Under the pieces are notes generated by a model. The model saw only the letters and a list, made by a program, of their open reading frames with translations, was not told where the DNA came from and did no database searches. A stretch of 64,000 nucleotides of DNA from NCBI GenBank assembly GCA_903832285.1, contig CAILAY010000050.1:1-64000 (forward strand). Direction: 5' to 3'. The position numbers and the translations under genes are program-made. Below, piece by piece: positions 7,782 through 14,489 of this stretch. Origin of the DNA: an uncultured beta proteobacterium (lineage in GTDB: Bacteria > Pseudomonadota > Gammaproteobacteria > Burkholderiales > Burkholderiaceae_C). How positions within the stretch are numbered: position 1 is the stretch's first letter; each line of letters opens with the position of its first letter.

Positions 7782-9297
7782 GGGTCTCCTCTACGTAGGG
7801 GTAGCCCAGTGTCTGCAGGAACTTGTCAAAGGCCTTGTCGTCTGCCGGCGGAACTTGCAAACCTACCAGGATACGGCCGTAGTCGGCGCCCTGATTGCGG
7901 TAGTGAAACAGGCTGATATTCCAGCCCGGGCGCATCAGATTAAGGAACTTCAACAGGGCGCCTGGCCGCTCGGGAAACACGAAGCGCAGCAGGCGCTCGC
8001 CCCGGCCGGAACTGGAGCGACCACCCACCATGTGCCGTATGTGCTCCTGCGCCAGATCGTCGTGCGTCAGATCCAGGGTCTTGAAGCCGTGCTGGCCGAA
8101 GCTGCGCGCTATTCTTGCGCTTTCGCCCTTGGCGGCCGTGGTCAGGCCCACGAACACATGGGCCTGCGCCGCGTCGCTGATGCGGTAGCTGAACTCGGTC
8201 ACATTGCGTGGCGCGCTGCCTGGCAAATTGCCGATCAGTTCGCAAAAACGCTTGAAGCTGCCGCGCTCTTCGGGCATGGTGACGGCGAACAGGCCTTCCC
8301 GCTCTTCGCCCACTTCGGCGCGCTCGGCCACAAAGCGCAGGCGGTCGAAATTCATGTTGGCGCCGCACAGGATCGCGGCATAGGTTTCGCCCCGCGTTTT
8401 GTGCAGCGCCACGTACTGCTTGATGGCCGCCACTGCCAGTGCGCCGGCAGGTTCGACGATGCTGCGCGTGTCCACGAACACGTCCTTGATGGCGGCGCAA
8501 ACGGCGTCGGTGTCGACCGTCATGAACTCGTCCACCAGACCCGAGGCAATGCGAAAAGTCTCTTCGCCCACGAGCTTGACGGCGGTGCCGTCCGAGAACA
8601 GGCCCACGTCATCCAGTGTCACGCGCTCCTTCGCCGCCACGGACTGCTGCATCGCGTTGGAGTCGTTCATCTGCACGCCGATGACCTTGATCTCCGGGCG
8701 CACGGCCTTGAAGTAGTTGGCCACGCCCGAGATCAGGCCGCCGCCACCGATGGCGACAAACACGGCGTGCAACGGTCCCTGATGCTGGCGCAGCATCTCC
8801 ATCGCCACAGTGCCCTGGCCGGCAATCACTTCCGGGTCGTCAAACGGATGGACGAAGGTCAGACCCTGCTTCTTCTCGAGCTTGAGCGCGTGGGCGTAGG
8901 CGTCTGAATAGCTGTCTCCCACCAACACGATCTCGCCGCCCAGCGCCTTGACGGCGTCCACCTTGAGTTGGGGCGTGGTGGTGGGCATGACGATCACGGC
9001 GCGCGCTCCCAACTTGTGCGCCCCCAGCGCCACGCCCTGCGCATGGTTTCCGGCGGAGGCGCAGATCACACCCTTTTTCAATTGCGCCGGCGTCAGTTGC
9101 GCCATCTTGTTGTAGGCGCCGCGCAGCTTGAAACTGTGCACCGGTTGCTGATCTTCGCGTTTGAGCAGCACCCGGTTGTGCAGGCGGCGGCTCAGGTCGG
9201 GCGCGATTTCCAATGCCGTCTCCACCGCAACGTCGTAGACGCGGGCATTGAGAATCTTCTTGAGATAGTCGGCGGGCGAGAGTGGGGTTGTCTTCAT
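7747..9297 (-). CDS. ilvA: Threonine dehydratase, biosynthetic
   Basis: IlvA converts threonine to 2-oxobutanoate, the first step of isoleucine synthesis. It has 516 residues, the length of the allosteric biosynthetic enzyme. The PLP lysine is in HSFKLRGAYNKM (Lys57), and the phosphate-binding glycine loop is VAIGGGGLISG. The last about 180 residues hold the two ACT-like regulatory domains (EERGSFKRFCELIGN and ERPGALLKFLNLMRPGWNISLFHYRNQGADYGRILVGLQVP), which bind isoleucine and valine in this family. It stands alone, with a structured leader upstream and a convergent overlap with gspC. Confidence 0.96.
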   Translation of the reverse strand: MKTTPLSPADYLKKILNARVYDVAVETALEIAPDLSRRLHNRVLLKREDQQPVHSFKLRGAYNKMAQLTPAQLKKGVICASAGNHAQGVALGAHKLGARAVIVMPTTTPQLKVDAVKALGGEIVLVGDSYSDAYAHALKLEKKQGLTFVHPFDDPEVIAGQGTVAMEMLRQHQGPLHAVFVAIGGGGLISGVANYFKAVRPEIKVIGVQMNDSNAMQQSVAAKERVTLDDVGLFSDGTAVKLVGEETFRIASGLVDEFMTVDTDAVCAAIKDVFVDTRSIVEPAGALAVAAIKQYVALHKTRGETYAAILCGANMNFDRLRFVAERAEVGEEREGLFAVTMPEERGSFKRFCELIGNLPGSAPRNVTEFSYRISDAAQAHVFVGLTTAAKGESARIARSFGQHGFKTLDLTHDDLAQEHIRHMVGGRSSSGRGERLLRFVFPERPGALLKFLNLMRPGWNISLFHYRNQGADYGRILVGLQVPPADDKAFDKFLQTLGYPYVEETLNPAYRLFLQT

Positions 9298-9333
9298 GCG
9301 GTTCTTTTTGCTGGCTGCAATGATAAGCGCCAG

Positions 9334-9367
9334 AAAAAAAGCCCCGAACCTGTGAAGATCCGGGGCT
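9334..9367 (-). terminator. Intrinsic terminator or attenuator ahead of ilvA
   Basis: Read on the minus strand, AGCCCCG and CGGGGCT form a 7-bp GC-rich stem around a 14-base loop, followed by seven T residues. It lies 37 bases upstream of the ilvA start and points into ilvA, so it would stop transcription before the gene. A second small hairpin (CCATC/GATGG, 9371-9389) precedes it. No gene upstream on this strand needs a terminator, so attenuation of ilvA is the simplest reading; a terminator of an independent small RNA is the alternative. Confidence 0.65.
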
Positions 9368-9433
9368 AATCCATCTTTTCAGAGGATGGAGGAGACAACT
9401 CTCGGTTCGTGTGTGCCGACCTGGTTGGCCAGC

Positions 9434-9463
9434 TCACGTTAACCATAGTTGGAGTGTAGTCAT
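9434..9463 (-). CDS. Possible ilvA leader peptide (9 codons)
   Basis: A nine-codon minus-strand frame upstream of the ilvA terminator reads MTTLQLWLT then stop. Six of nine residues are Thr or Leu, which would suit sensing of threonine or branched-chain supply. It ends 67 bases before the terminator region. No clear Shine-Dalgarno site precedes it and its start may lie close to the promoter, so this is tentative. Confidence 0.25.
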   Translation of the reverse strand: MTTLQLWLT

Positions 9464-9553
9464 AATTCACAGCGTGGCCAAGCCCCGGAGTCGAAAAATG
9501 CACTGCCGGAGGGCCATTTTTGCGAATTTTTACTCAATTTGAAATGGGAAGAG

Positions 9554-10015
9554 ATGTCTATGGAATGCACCGTCAGTTGGACCGGCGCAGCGGGTACGCG
9601 CAGCGCAATGGGGTTCGTGGCCGAAACCGGCAGCGGCCACGTGCTCGCCATGGATGGCGCACCCGACGCGGCCAAGCCAGAGCATGGGGGTCAAAATCTG
9701 GCGCCGCGTCCGATGGAGCTGCTGCTCGCTGGCGCGGGTGGCTGCACCGCCTATGACGTGGTGCTGATCCTCAGGCGCGGCCGGCACGACGTGCGCGGCT
9801 GCTCGGTCAAGCTGAGCGCCGAGCGCGCCGAAACCGAACCGAAGGTGTTCACCCGCATCAATCTGCACTTCACGGTTTCGGGCCGTGGCCTGGCGGCGGC
9901 GGCAGTGGAGCGCGCCATTGCACTGAGCCACGAGAAGTACTGCTCCGCTACCATCATGCTGGGAAAGACAGCCCAAATCAGCACCAGTTTTGAAGTGGTC
10001 GAGGTCAATGCTTGA
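9554..10015 (+). CDS. OsmC family protein
   Basis: This is an OsmC/Ohr-fold protein; members are usually thiol-dependent peroxidases or related stress proteins. The track ORF starts at 9449, but the ATG at 9554 (MSMECTVSWTG), preceded by gggaagag, gives the normal 153 residues. Two family-typical cysteines are present: Cys64 in GAGGCTAYDVV and Cys130 in SHEKYCSATIML. The layout resembles the YhfA/OsmC-like branch rather than true Ohr. It is divergent from the ilvA leader. The vapBC promoter begins inside its stop codon. Confidence 0.88.
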   Translation: MSMECTVSWTGAAGTRSAMGFVAETGSGHVLAMDGAPDAAKPEHGGQNLAPRPMELLLAGAGGCTAYDVVLILRRGRHDVRGCSVKLSAERAETEPKVFTRINLHFTVSGRGLAAAAVERAIALSHEKYCSATIMLGKTAQISTSFEVVEVNA

Positions 10016-10045
10016 CAAATCGCAATCCTTACTTTATGGTAAGGA
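10012..10045 (+). promoter_or_regulatory. vapBC promoter with overlapping palindromic operator
   Basis: A consensus -35 TTGACA (10012-10017) is followed after 17 bases by TATGGT (10035-10040). A perfect inverted repeat, TCCTTAC-tttatg-GTAAGGA (10026-10045), covers the -10 box. It lies 14 bases before the antitoxin ATG. This arrangement fits autorepression by the VapB or VapBC complex. The -35 box overlaps the stop codon of the OsmC-family gene. Confidence 0.75.
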
Positions 10046-10058
10046 AAAGGACTCCAGT

Positions 10059-10301
10059 ATGGCAACCGCAACACTCACGTCAAAAGGCCAGATCACGATC
10101 CCGGTTGAGGTCCGCAATGACCTCAAGGTGGATGCTGGGGACCGCGTTGAATTTGTTCAGGTTGCACCCGGTCGTTACGAGTTTGTGGCAGCTACGAGCG
10201 AGGTGACGGCATTGAAGGGTATGTTTGGAATGCCCAGGAAAGCCGTTTCCATTGAAGTCATGAATGCAGCAATTGCCCAGCGTGGAGCATCGGCAAGATG
10301 A
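10059..10301 (+). CDS. vapB: AbrB/SpoVT-type antitoxin (VapB)
   Basis: This is the DNA-binding antitoxin of a type II toxin-antitoxin pair. The ATG at 10059 gives 80 residues; the longer track start would extend into the promoter and the upstream gene. The swapped-hairpin AbrB domain is clear at residues 1-45 (MATATLTSKGQITIPVEVRNDL then DRVEFVQ). The C-terminal part (about 46-80) would bind and neutralise the PIN toxin. Its stop overlaps the toxin start (ATGA), typical of coupled toxin-antitoxin translation. Confidence 0.88.
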   Translation: MATATLTSKGQITIPVEVRNDLKVDAGDRVEFVQVAPGRYEFVAATSEVTALKGMFGMPRKAVSIEVMNAAIAQRGASAR

Positions 10302-10693
10302 TCGGTCTCGATACGAATGTCCTGGTTAGGTACATCATGCAGGACGACCCAAAGCAGTCGCCCAAGGCGACAAAGTTGATTGAATCTCTGGGCGGTGACA
10401 ACCCCGGATACATCACTCTGGTCAGCGTCATTGAGTTGTACTGGGTGCTGACCTCCTGCTACGAATTGACAGGTGCACAGGTGGGGCAAGCGCTTGAGGC
10501 ATTGCTTCGTACCAAACAATTTTTGGTAGAGCGCTCAGATCAGGTCATGCGTGCGCTACGAGTTTTTGGAGCAGGGAAGGCGGATTTTGCCGACTGCTTG
10601 ATTGAGCGAACAGCCTCGGGTGCCGGGTGTGCCAAAACGCTGACATTTGATGTCGGCGCAGCCAAACATGCCGGCATGACTTTAGTGCCGTAG
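10298..10693 (+). CDS. vapC: PIN-domain ribonuclease toxin (VapC)
   Basis: VapC-type toxins are Mg-dependent RNases that cut tRNA or rRNA and stop translation. The 131-residue protein has the four acidic PIN residues in place: Asp5 (MIGLDTNVLVRY), Glu46 (SVIELYWVL), Asp96/Asp99 (KADFADCLI) and Asp118 (TLTFDVGAAK). All catalytic positions are therefore intact and the toxin is probably active. It overlaps the antitoxin by four bases. Confidence 0.92.
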   Translation: MIGLDTNVLVRYIMQDDPKQSPKATKLIESLGGDNPGYITLVSVIELYWVLTSCYELTGAQVGQALEALLRTKQFLVERSDQVMRALRVFGAGKADFADCLIERTASGAGCAKTLTFDVGAAKHAGMTLVP

Positions 10694-10888
10694 ACCCCAC
10701 CCGGACGCGCAGGGCCTGCCGCTTCCAAGCTGTTGCAGTGACACAACGCAGATGCGCATTTTTCGTGAATTCCTTTGCGAATCAAAGCTGACTCTGGTGA
10801 AATACACGCAACTTCCCGCAACGGAGGTTGGCCCGGGCTACCGAACCCTTGTACCGGAGCCCTATGTTTAACCTTGGAGAATTTTGAA

Positions 10889-11974
10889 ATGAAAAAAACC
10901 CTCATCGCCCTGGCTGCCCTGGCTGCCACTGGTGCGTTTGCCCAATCCTCCGTCACCCTGTACGGCGCAGTTGACGCTTCCTTTGAACACAACTCCGGCA
11001 ACGGTCTGTCCGTGAACAAGATGAACAATTCCAACCTGGGTTCCAGCAAGCTGGGATTCAAGGGAACGGAAGACCTGGGCGGCGGCCTGAAGGCCGTGTT
11101 CAAGCTCGAAGGTGGCCTGAAGAACGAATCCGGTAACGGCAAGTCGTCCAACACCACGAACCAGGCGTCTGGCACCAACACTGCGACCGCCAACGGTTCG
11201 CAAGGTCTGGACTTCCAGCGTTATTCCTACGTTGGTCTGGCCGGCAACTTCGGTGAACTGCACCTGGGTCGCGAGTACATCTGGTCGTTCTGGTACGGTG
11301 AAGGCACGGTTGATCCGTTCAGCACCAACGGCCCGGCACAAGCCACCAACATGTTCTACCACCTGGGCGGCGCCGCTTACGTTGCCACCAATGCATCGAA
11401 CATGATCACCTACATGTCCCCGGACGCTCCTGTTCAGGGTGGTTTCCAGTACTTCATGGGCCAGAACGTAGCCAACAGCACCGTAACCGTTGGTCACTCT
11501 GACGGCACCGGCTATTCCGCTTTCCTGAAGTACCAGCAAGGTCCGTTGCTGATTTCCGGCGCGTTGTCCAACACCACCTATCAGGTCAAGGGCAACTACA
11601 AGGTGACAGGCCTGTCGGCTCAGTACGACATCTCGTCGGCGTTCTCGCTGATGTACACCTATGCCAAGGAACAGCAATCTGCTTACGGTAGCAACACCGA
11701 AAACATGATTGCTGGCCAGTTCACCACCGGTGCAACCACCTGGAAGGCTTCCTACATCCACGCCAGCCAATCCGGCCTGACCGCTGCCTCCACCGGCACC
11801 GGCAACCAGTACGGCCTGGGCGTGCATTACGCGCTGTCCAAGCGTACCAAGCTGTACACCACCGTGGCCGAAGTGAAGAACTCCGGCAACGGCGGGTACT
11901 CGACGGGTTCCGTCGGTGCCAGCAGCGGCTCGAGCTCAGGCAACGTCGCTGTCGGCGTGTACCACTCGTTCTGA
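10889..11974 (+). CDS. Gram-negative trimeric porin
   Basis: This is an outer-membrane general-diffusion porin of the betaproteobacterial (Omp32/OmpC-like) type. The ATG at 10889 follows TTGGAGA and starts MKKTLIALAALAATGAFA, a signal peptide cut before QSSVTLYG. The mature start SSVTLYGAVDASFE is the family signature. LGFKGTEDLGGGLKAVFKLEGG and FGELHLGREY are conserved barrel strands and turns. The protein ends in Phe (GVYHSF), needed for barrel insertion. At 361 residues it is full length. Its codon use looks optimised, suggesting high expression. The 195 bases upstream hold no gene and no convincing promoter. Confidence 0.94.
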   Translation: MKKTLIALAALAATGAFAQSSVTLYGAVDASFEHNSGNGLSVNKMNNSNLGSSKLGFKGTEDLGGGLKAVFKLEGGLKNESGNGKSSNTTNQASGTNTATANGSQGLDFQRYSYVGLAGNFGELHLGREYIWSFWYGEGTVDPFSTNGPAQATNMFYHLGGAAYVATNASNMITYMSPDAPVQGGFQYFMGQNVANSTVTVGHSDGTGYSAFLKYQQGPLLISGALSNTTYQVKGNYKVTGLSAQYDISSAFSLMYTYAKEQQSAYGSNTENMIAGQFTTGATTWKASYIHASQSGLTAASTGTGNQYGLGVHYALSKRTKLYTTVAEVKNSGNGGYSTGSVGASSGSSSGNVAVGVYHSF

Positions 11975-12012
11975 TCTGACGCTGACGCAAGTCAGCTGAC
12001 GGTATAAGAATC

Positions 12013-12048
12013 AAAACCCCGCTGCGGCAACGCAGCGGGGTTTTTTTT
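12013..12048 (+). terminator. Strong intrinsic terminator after the porin gene
   Basis: A perfect 14-bp stem, AAAACCCCGCTGCG / CGCAGCGGGGTTTT, closes a GCAA tetraloop and runs into eight T residues. It lies 38 bases after the porin stop. The A-tract on the other side could also allow termination from the minus strand. Confidence 0.95.
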
Positions 12049-12085
12049 GCAAGCAAAAAACAATAAAAGCCAATACAATAAAGCC

Positions 12086-12172
12086 CTGCGCTGCGAATTC
12101 GATCCCGCCAAAGCCGCGGTCAATTTTGAAACGGAGGTCTACCATGAATGGCTCGAAAACGATGCCGTCTGA
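12086..12172 (+). pseudogene. Possible toxin-antitoxin gene relic upstream of brnA
   Basis: A frame without an ATG reads LRCEFDPAKAAVNFETEVYHEWLENDAV then stop, and runs across the brnA start. FDPAKAAVNFE resembles the beginning of BrnT toxins, while the second half looks more like an antitoxin tail. It is far too short to be a whole protein. It may be what is left of the toxin gene that should precede brnA. The identity is uncertain. Confidence 0.3.
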
Positions 12173-12455
12173 GCGCGGCGCAATCCTACAGGCCCTGAAG
12201 AAGCCGCCGACGCACGGGTATTTTGAGTGGGATGGTCAGGACGAGGACGACAGGCCCGCCTCCCCAGAAGAGCTGACCGCTGCGCGCGTCGCCTATCGTG
12301 CCAAAATTGGCCGCCCACCAGCCGCCATCAAGCGCCCCACACTGAACATGCGCGTCGATCCCGATGTGCTTGCCGCCTTGCGTTCCCGCGGCAAAGGCTG
12401 GCAAACCAAGGTGAATGCCCTGCTGCGCGAGGCCGTGGAGCACGGTCGTGTGTGA
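12144..12455 (+). CDS. brnA: BrnA-type antitoxin (orphan)
   Basis: This is a ribbon-helix-helix antitoxin of the BrnA family. The ATG at 12144 has a good ribosome site (ggagg at 12133-12137) and gives 103 residues. The C-terminal DNA-binding part is RPTLNMRVDPDVLAALRSRGKGWQTKVNALLREAV (about 60-97), a close match to BrnA. A BrnT toxin normally lies just upstream and overlaps it; here only a short relic is seen, so this looks like an orphan antitoxin. It precedes higBA by 66 bases. Confidence 0.75.
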   Translation: MNGSKTMPSERGAILQALKKPPTHGYFEWDGQDEDDRPASPEELTAARVAYRAKIGRPPAAIKRPTLNMRVDPDVLAALRSRGKGWQTKVNALLREAVEHGRV

Positions 12456-12494
12456 ATCCTCGGAGGTCGTTGAAGGTTTCAGTATTTGTAGATT

Positions 12495-12512
12495 TATACA
12501 ATATATTGTATA
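12495..12512 (+). promoter_or_regulatory. 18-bp perfect palindrome, probable higBA operator
   Basis: TATACAATATATTGTATA is a perfect 18-bp palindrome 9 bases upstream of the higB ATG and overlaps possible -10 sequences. A TTGAAG box lies upstream (12470-12475). Its AT-rich symmetry contrasts with the GC-rich surroundings. An autoregulatory site for the HigA antitoxin is the likely role. Confidence 0.7.
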
Positions 12513-12521
12513 GTTGGCCCG

Positions 12522-12860
12522 ATGATCAATCCCAAGCCTGTTCAGTTTCGGGGTGCTTCCCTTGATGGTCTGAGATCCTTTCCCCCGGTCGCCCGGCGCG
12601 AGGCAGGGCACCAGGTTGATCGGGTGCAGCACGGCCAGGAGCCCGACGATTGGAAGCCGATGCCGACGATTGGGCGAGGGGTGCGGGAAATTCGAATTCG
12701 GGATATTTCCGGCACATTCCGAGTCGTCTATGTGGCAAAGTTCACCGATGCGGTCTATGTGCTTCACTGCTTTCAAAAGAAGACGCCCAAGACCAGCAAA
12801 CCGGATTTGGACTTGGCCGAGAGCCGTTACCGCGATCTGATAAGGGAGTTGGGAAAATGA
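12522..12860 (+). CDS. higB: RelE/HigB-type toxin (phage Gp49-like family)
   Basis: This 112-residue protein is a RelE-superfamily mRNA interferase of the Gp49-like/HigB branch, which cuts mRNA on the ribosome. Family signatures are GRGVREIRIRDISGTFRVVYVAKF (about 51-74) and VYVLHCFQKKTPKTSKPDLDLAESRYRDL (about 78-106). Basic residues near the C-terminus that act in catalysis are present (FQKKTPKT). It comes before its antitoxin, the usual order for higBA, and overlaps it by four bases. Confidence 0.88.
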   Translation: MINPKPVQFRGASLDGLRSFPPVARREAGHQVDRVQHGQEPDDWKPMPTIGRGVREIRIRDISGTFRVVYVAKFTDAVYVLHCFQKKTPKTSKPDLDLAESRYRDLIRELGK

Positions 12861-13138
12861 GTAATGAACGATTCGCCAGCGTGTGGGATGCCATCGAGGA
12901 CACTCCCGAAGAAGCCGAAAACATGAAGCTTCGTTCAGCCTTAATGATGGCACTTAAAGAGCATTTGACCAGAGCCAGTGTGAGCCAGGCGGAAGCGGCC
13001 AAACTGTTGGGCGTTACGCAACCGCGTGTCTCTGATTTGATGCGTGGCAAGATCAACCTGTTCGGCTTGGATGCCCTTGTGAACATGGCCGTGGCCTGCG
13101 GTTTGCACGTCGAAATGCGTGTGCTGCAAGCCGCGTAA
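12857..13138 (+). CDS. higA: XRE-family antitoxin HigA
   Basis: This is the helix-turn-helix antitoxin of the HigBA pair, 93 residues from the ATG at 12857, which overlaps the higB stop (ATGA). The longer track ORF starting at 12650 is a shadow of higB. The HTH is ASVSQAEAAKLLGVTQPRVSDLMRGKINLF (about 39-68), with LGVTQPRVSDLMRG typical of this antitoxin group. It probably binds the palindrome ahead of higB. Confidence 0.9.
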   Translation: MSNERFASVWDAIEDTPEEAENMKLRSALMMALKEHLTRASVSQAEAAKLLGVTQPRVSDLMRGKINLFGLDALVNMAVACGLHVEMRVLQAA

Positions 13139-13146
13139 CTTGAAAT

Positions 13147-13398
13147 ATGCTTGCTAAGAATATTTCGCTTCCCGAAGCACTCAAGTCCTTCGTCGACGAA
13201 CATGTCAATCAGGGCGGCTATGGCACAAGCAGCGACTATGTGCGCGAACTGATTCGCAAGGATCAGGGGCGGCTGGCCTTGCGTGGAGTGTTGCTGGCGG
13301 GTGCCTCGTCTCCTGCGGCGGCCACAGCCGATGAGGCCTACTTTGATGGTGTGCGTGAGCGCGTGAGCAAAGTGGCCAGGGCTGGCGCGTCGAGGTGA
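13147..13398 (+). CDS. parD: ParD-type antitoxin (toxin partner lost)
   Basis: This is a ribbon-helix-helix antitoxin of 83 residues. LPEALKSFVDEHVNQGGYGTSSDYVRELIRKDQ (about 8-40) is the ParD/CC2985 core. It starts 8 bases after higA and could share its transcript. A parE toxin would normally overlap its end; only eight codons of one remain. It is therefore an orphan antitoxin, possibly still able to bind DNA or neutralise a ParE encoded elsewhere. Confidence 0.85.
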   Translation: MLAKNISLPEALKSFVDEHVNQGGYGTSSDYVRELIRKDQGRLALRGVLLAGASSPAAATADEAYFDGVRERVSKVARAGASR

Positions 13399-13421
13399 AA
13401 CCCAAGCCCGACGTCATCTGA
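13395..13421 (+). pseudogene. parE: parE toxin stump
   Basis: A GTG overlapping the parD stop (GTGA) opens the frame VKPKPDVI then stop. ParE-type toxins often begin with a short basic KPKP-like segment before the first strand, and the overlap is where parE would start. The rest of the toxin is missing, and the bases up to the next gene show no ParE-like sequence in any frame. The stump is short, so the call relies mainly on position. Confidence 0.5.
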
Positions 13422-13495
13422 GCGCATCCAAGTAAACCCCGTGTCGACGGCTGCGGTGCTCTGCTAGCATCGTAGGCTTCATTCAACGGGTCTGC

Positions 13496-14476
13496 ATGTT
13501 CGTCTTCATCTTTCGTCGTCTGCTCCAGGCCTCGGTGGTCATGGTCAGCGTGGCCTTCATCGCTTTCCTGCTGTTTCAGTACGTCGGCGACCCGGTCGTA
13601 TTTTTGCTGGGACAGGATGCGCGCCCCGATCAGATCCGCCAGCTGCGTTCCGATCTGGGTCTGGATCAGCCCTTCTTCATCCAGTTTTGGCACTTCCTGA
13701 CGAATGCCATTCAAGGTGAATTTGGCTTGAGCTTGCGCCAGGGCGCCAGGGTGTCGCGTCTGCTGGGCGAGCGCTTTCCGGCGACGATGGAACTGGCGCT
13801 GATGGCCGCCGCACTGGCGCTGCTGCTCGGGGTGCCGATCGGCGTGTATGCGGCGCTGCGCCGCGGCACGTTCACGAGCCAGGTGCTGATGACGCTCTCT
13901 CTCCTCGGTGTGTCGCTGCCGACTTTCCTGATCGGCATTTTGCTGATTCTGGTGTTTACCGTGGGCCTGGGGTGGTTTCCCAGCTTTGGCCGCGGCGACA
14001 CGGTGCAACTGGGTTGGTGGAGCACGGGCTTGCTCACGGCGGATGGCTGGCACCACATCGTGCTGCCGGCGGTGACGCTGGCGGTGTTTCAACTGGCGCT
14101 GATCACGCGGCTGGTGCGCGCCGAAATGCTGGAAGTGCTGCGCACCGACTACATCCGCTTTGCGCGGGCCAGGGGGTTGTCCAGTCAGGTCATTCACTTC
14201 GGACACGCGCTAAAAAACACCCTGGTGCCGGTCATCACCATCACCGGACTTCAGTTGGGTTCGCTGATCGCCTTTGCCATCATCACAGAAACCGTGTTCC
14301 AGTGGCCCGGCATGGGTCTGCTCTTCATCCAGTCGGTGACCTTTGCCGATATTCCCGTGATGGCCGCCTACCTGTGCCTGATCGCGCTGATCTTCGTGGC
14401 GATCAACCTGGTCGTCGATCTGCTGTATTTCGTGGTGGACCCGCGCCTGCGCCTGGACGCTGGCGCCGGGCACTGA
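13496..14476 (+). CDS. Peptide-type ABC transporter permease (DppB-like)
   Basis: This is an inner-membrane permease of the peptide/nickel ABC family, 326 residues with six predicted membrane segments. The N-terminal segment MFVFIFRRLLQASVVMVSVAFIAFLLF is typical of DppB. The periplasmic stretch LRSDLGLDQPFFIQFWHFL is conserved in the family. The EAA loop that contacts the ATPase is LRTDYIRFARARGLSSQVIHFGHALKNTLVPV. It is the first gene of a six-gene plus-strand operon with an M20 hydrolase, a binding protein, DppC and two ATPases. The substrate cannot be read from the sequence. Confidence 0.9.
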   Translation: MFVFIFRRLLQASVVMVSVAFIAFLLFQYVGDPVVFLLGQDARPDQIRQLRSDLGLDQPFFIQFWHFLTNAIQGEFGLSLRQGARVSRLLGERFPATMELALMAAALALLLGVPIGVYAALRRGTFTSQVLMTLSLLGVSLPTFLIGILLILVFTVGLGWFPSFGRGDTVQLGWWSTGLLTADGWHHIVLPAVTLAVFQLALITRLVRAEMLEVLRTDYIRFARARGLSSQVIHFGHALKNTLVPVITITGLQLGSLIAFAIITETVFQWPGMGLLFIQSVTFADIPVMAAYLCLIALIFVAINLVVDLLYFVVDPRLRLDAGAGH

Positions 14477-14489
14477 GCGGGCGACAACC

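Noticed and set aside
10694-10888. Regulatory or RNA gene upstream of the porin
   Set aside because: Only poor -35/-10 matches (TTGCGA-N17-TGAAAT) and no clear stem-loop were found.
13399-13495. Full parE gene after parD
   Set aside because: All frames are too short or closed; only the eight-codon stump is present.
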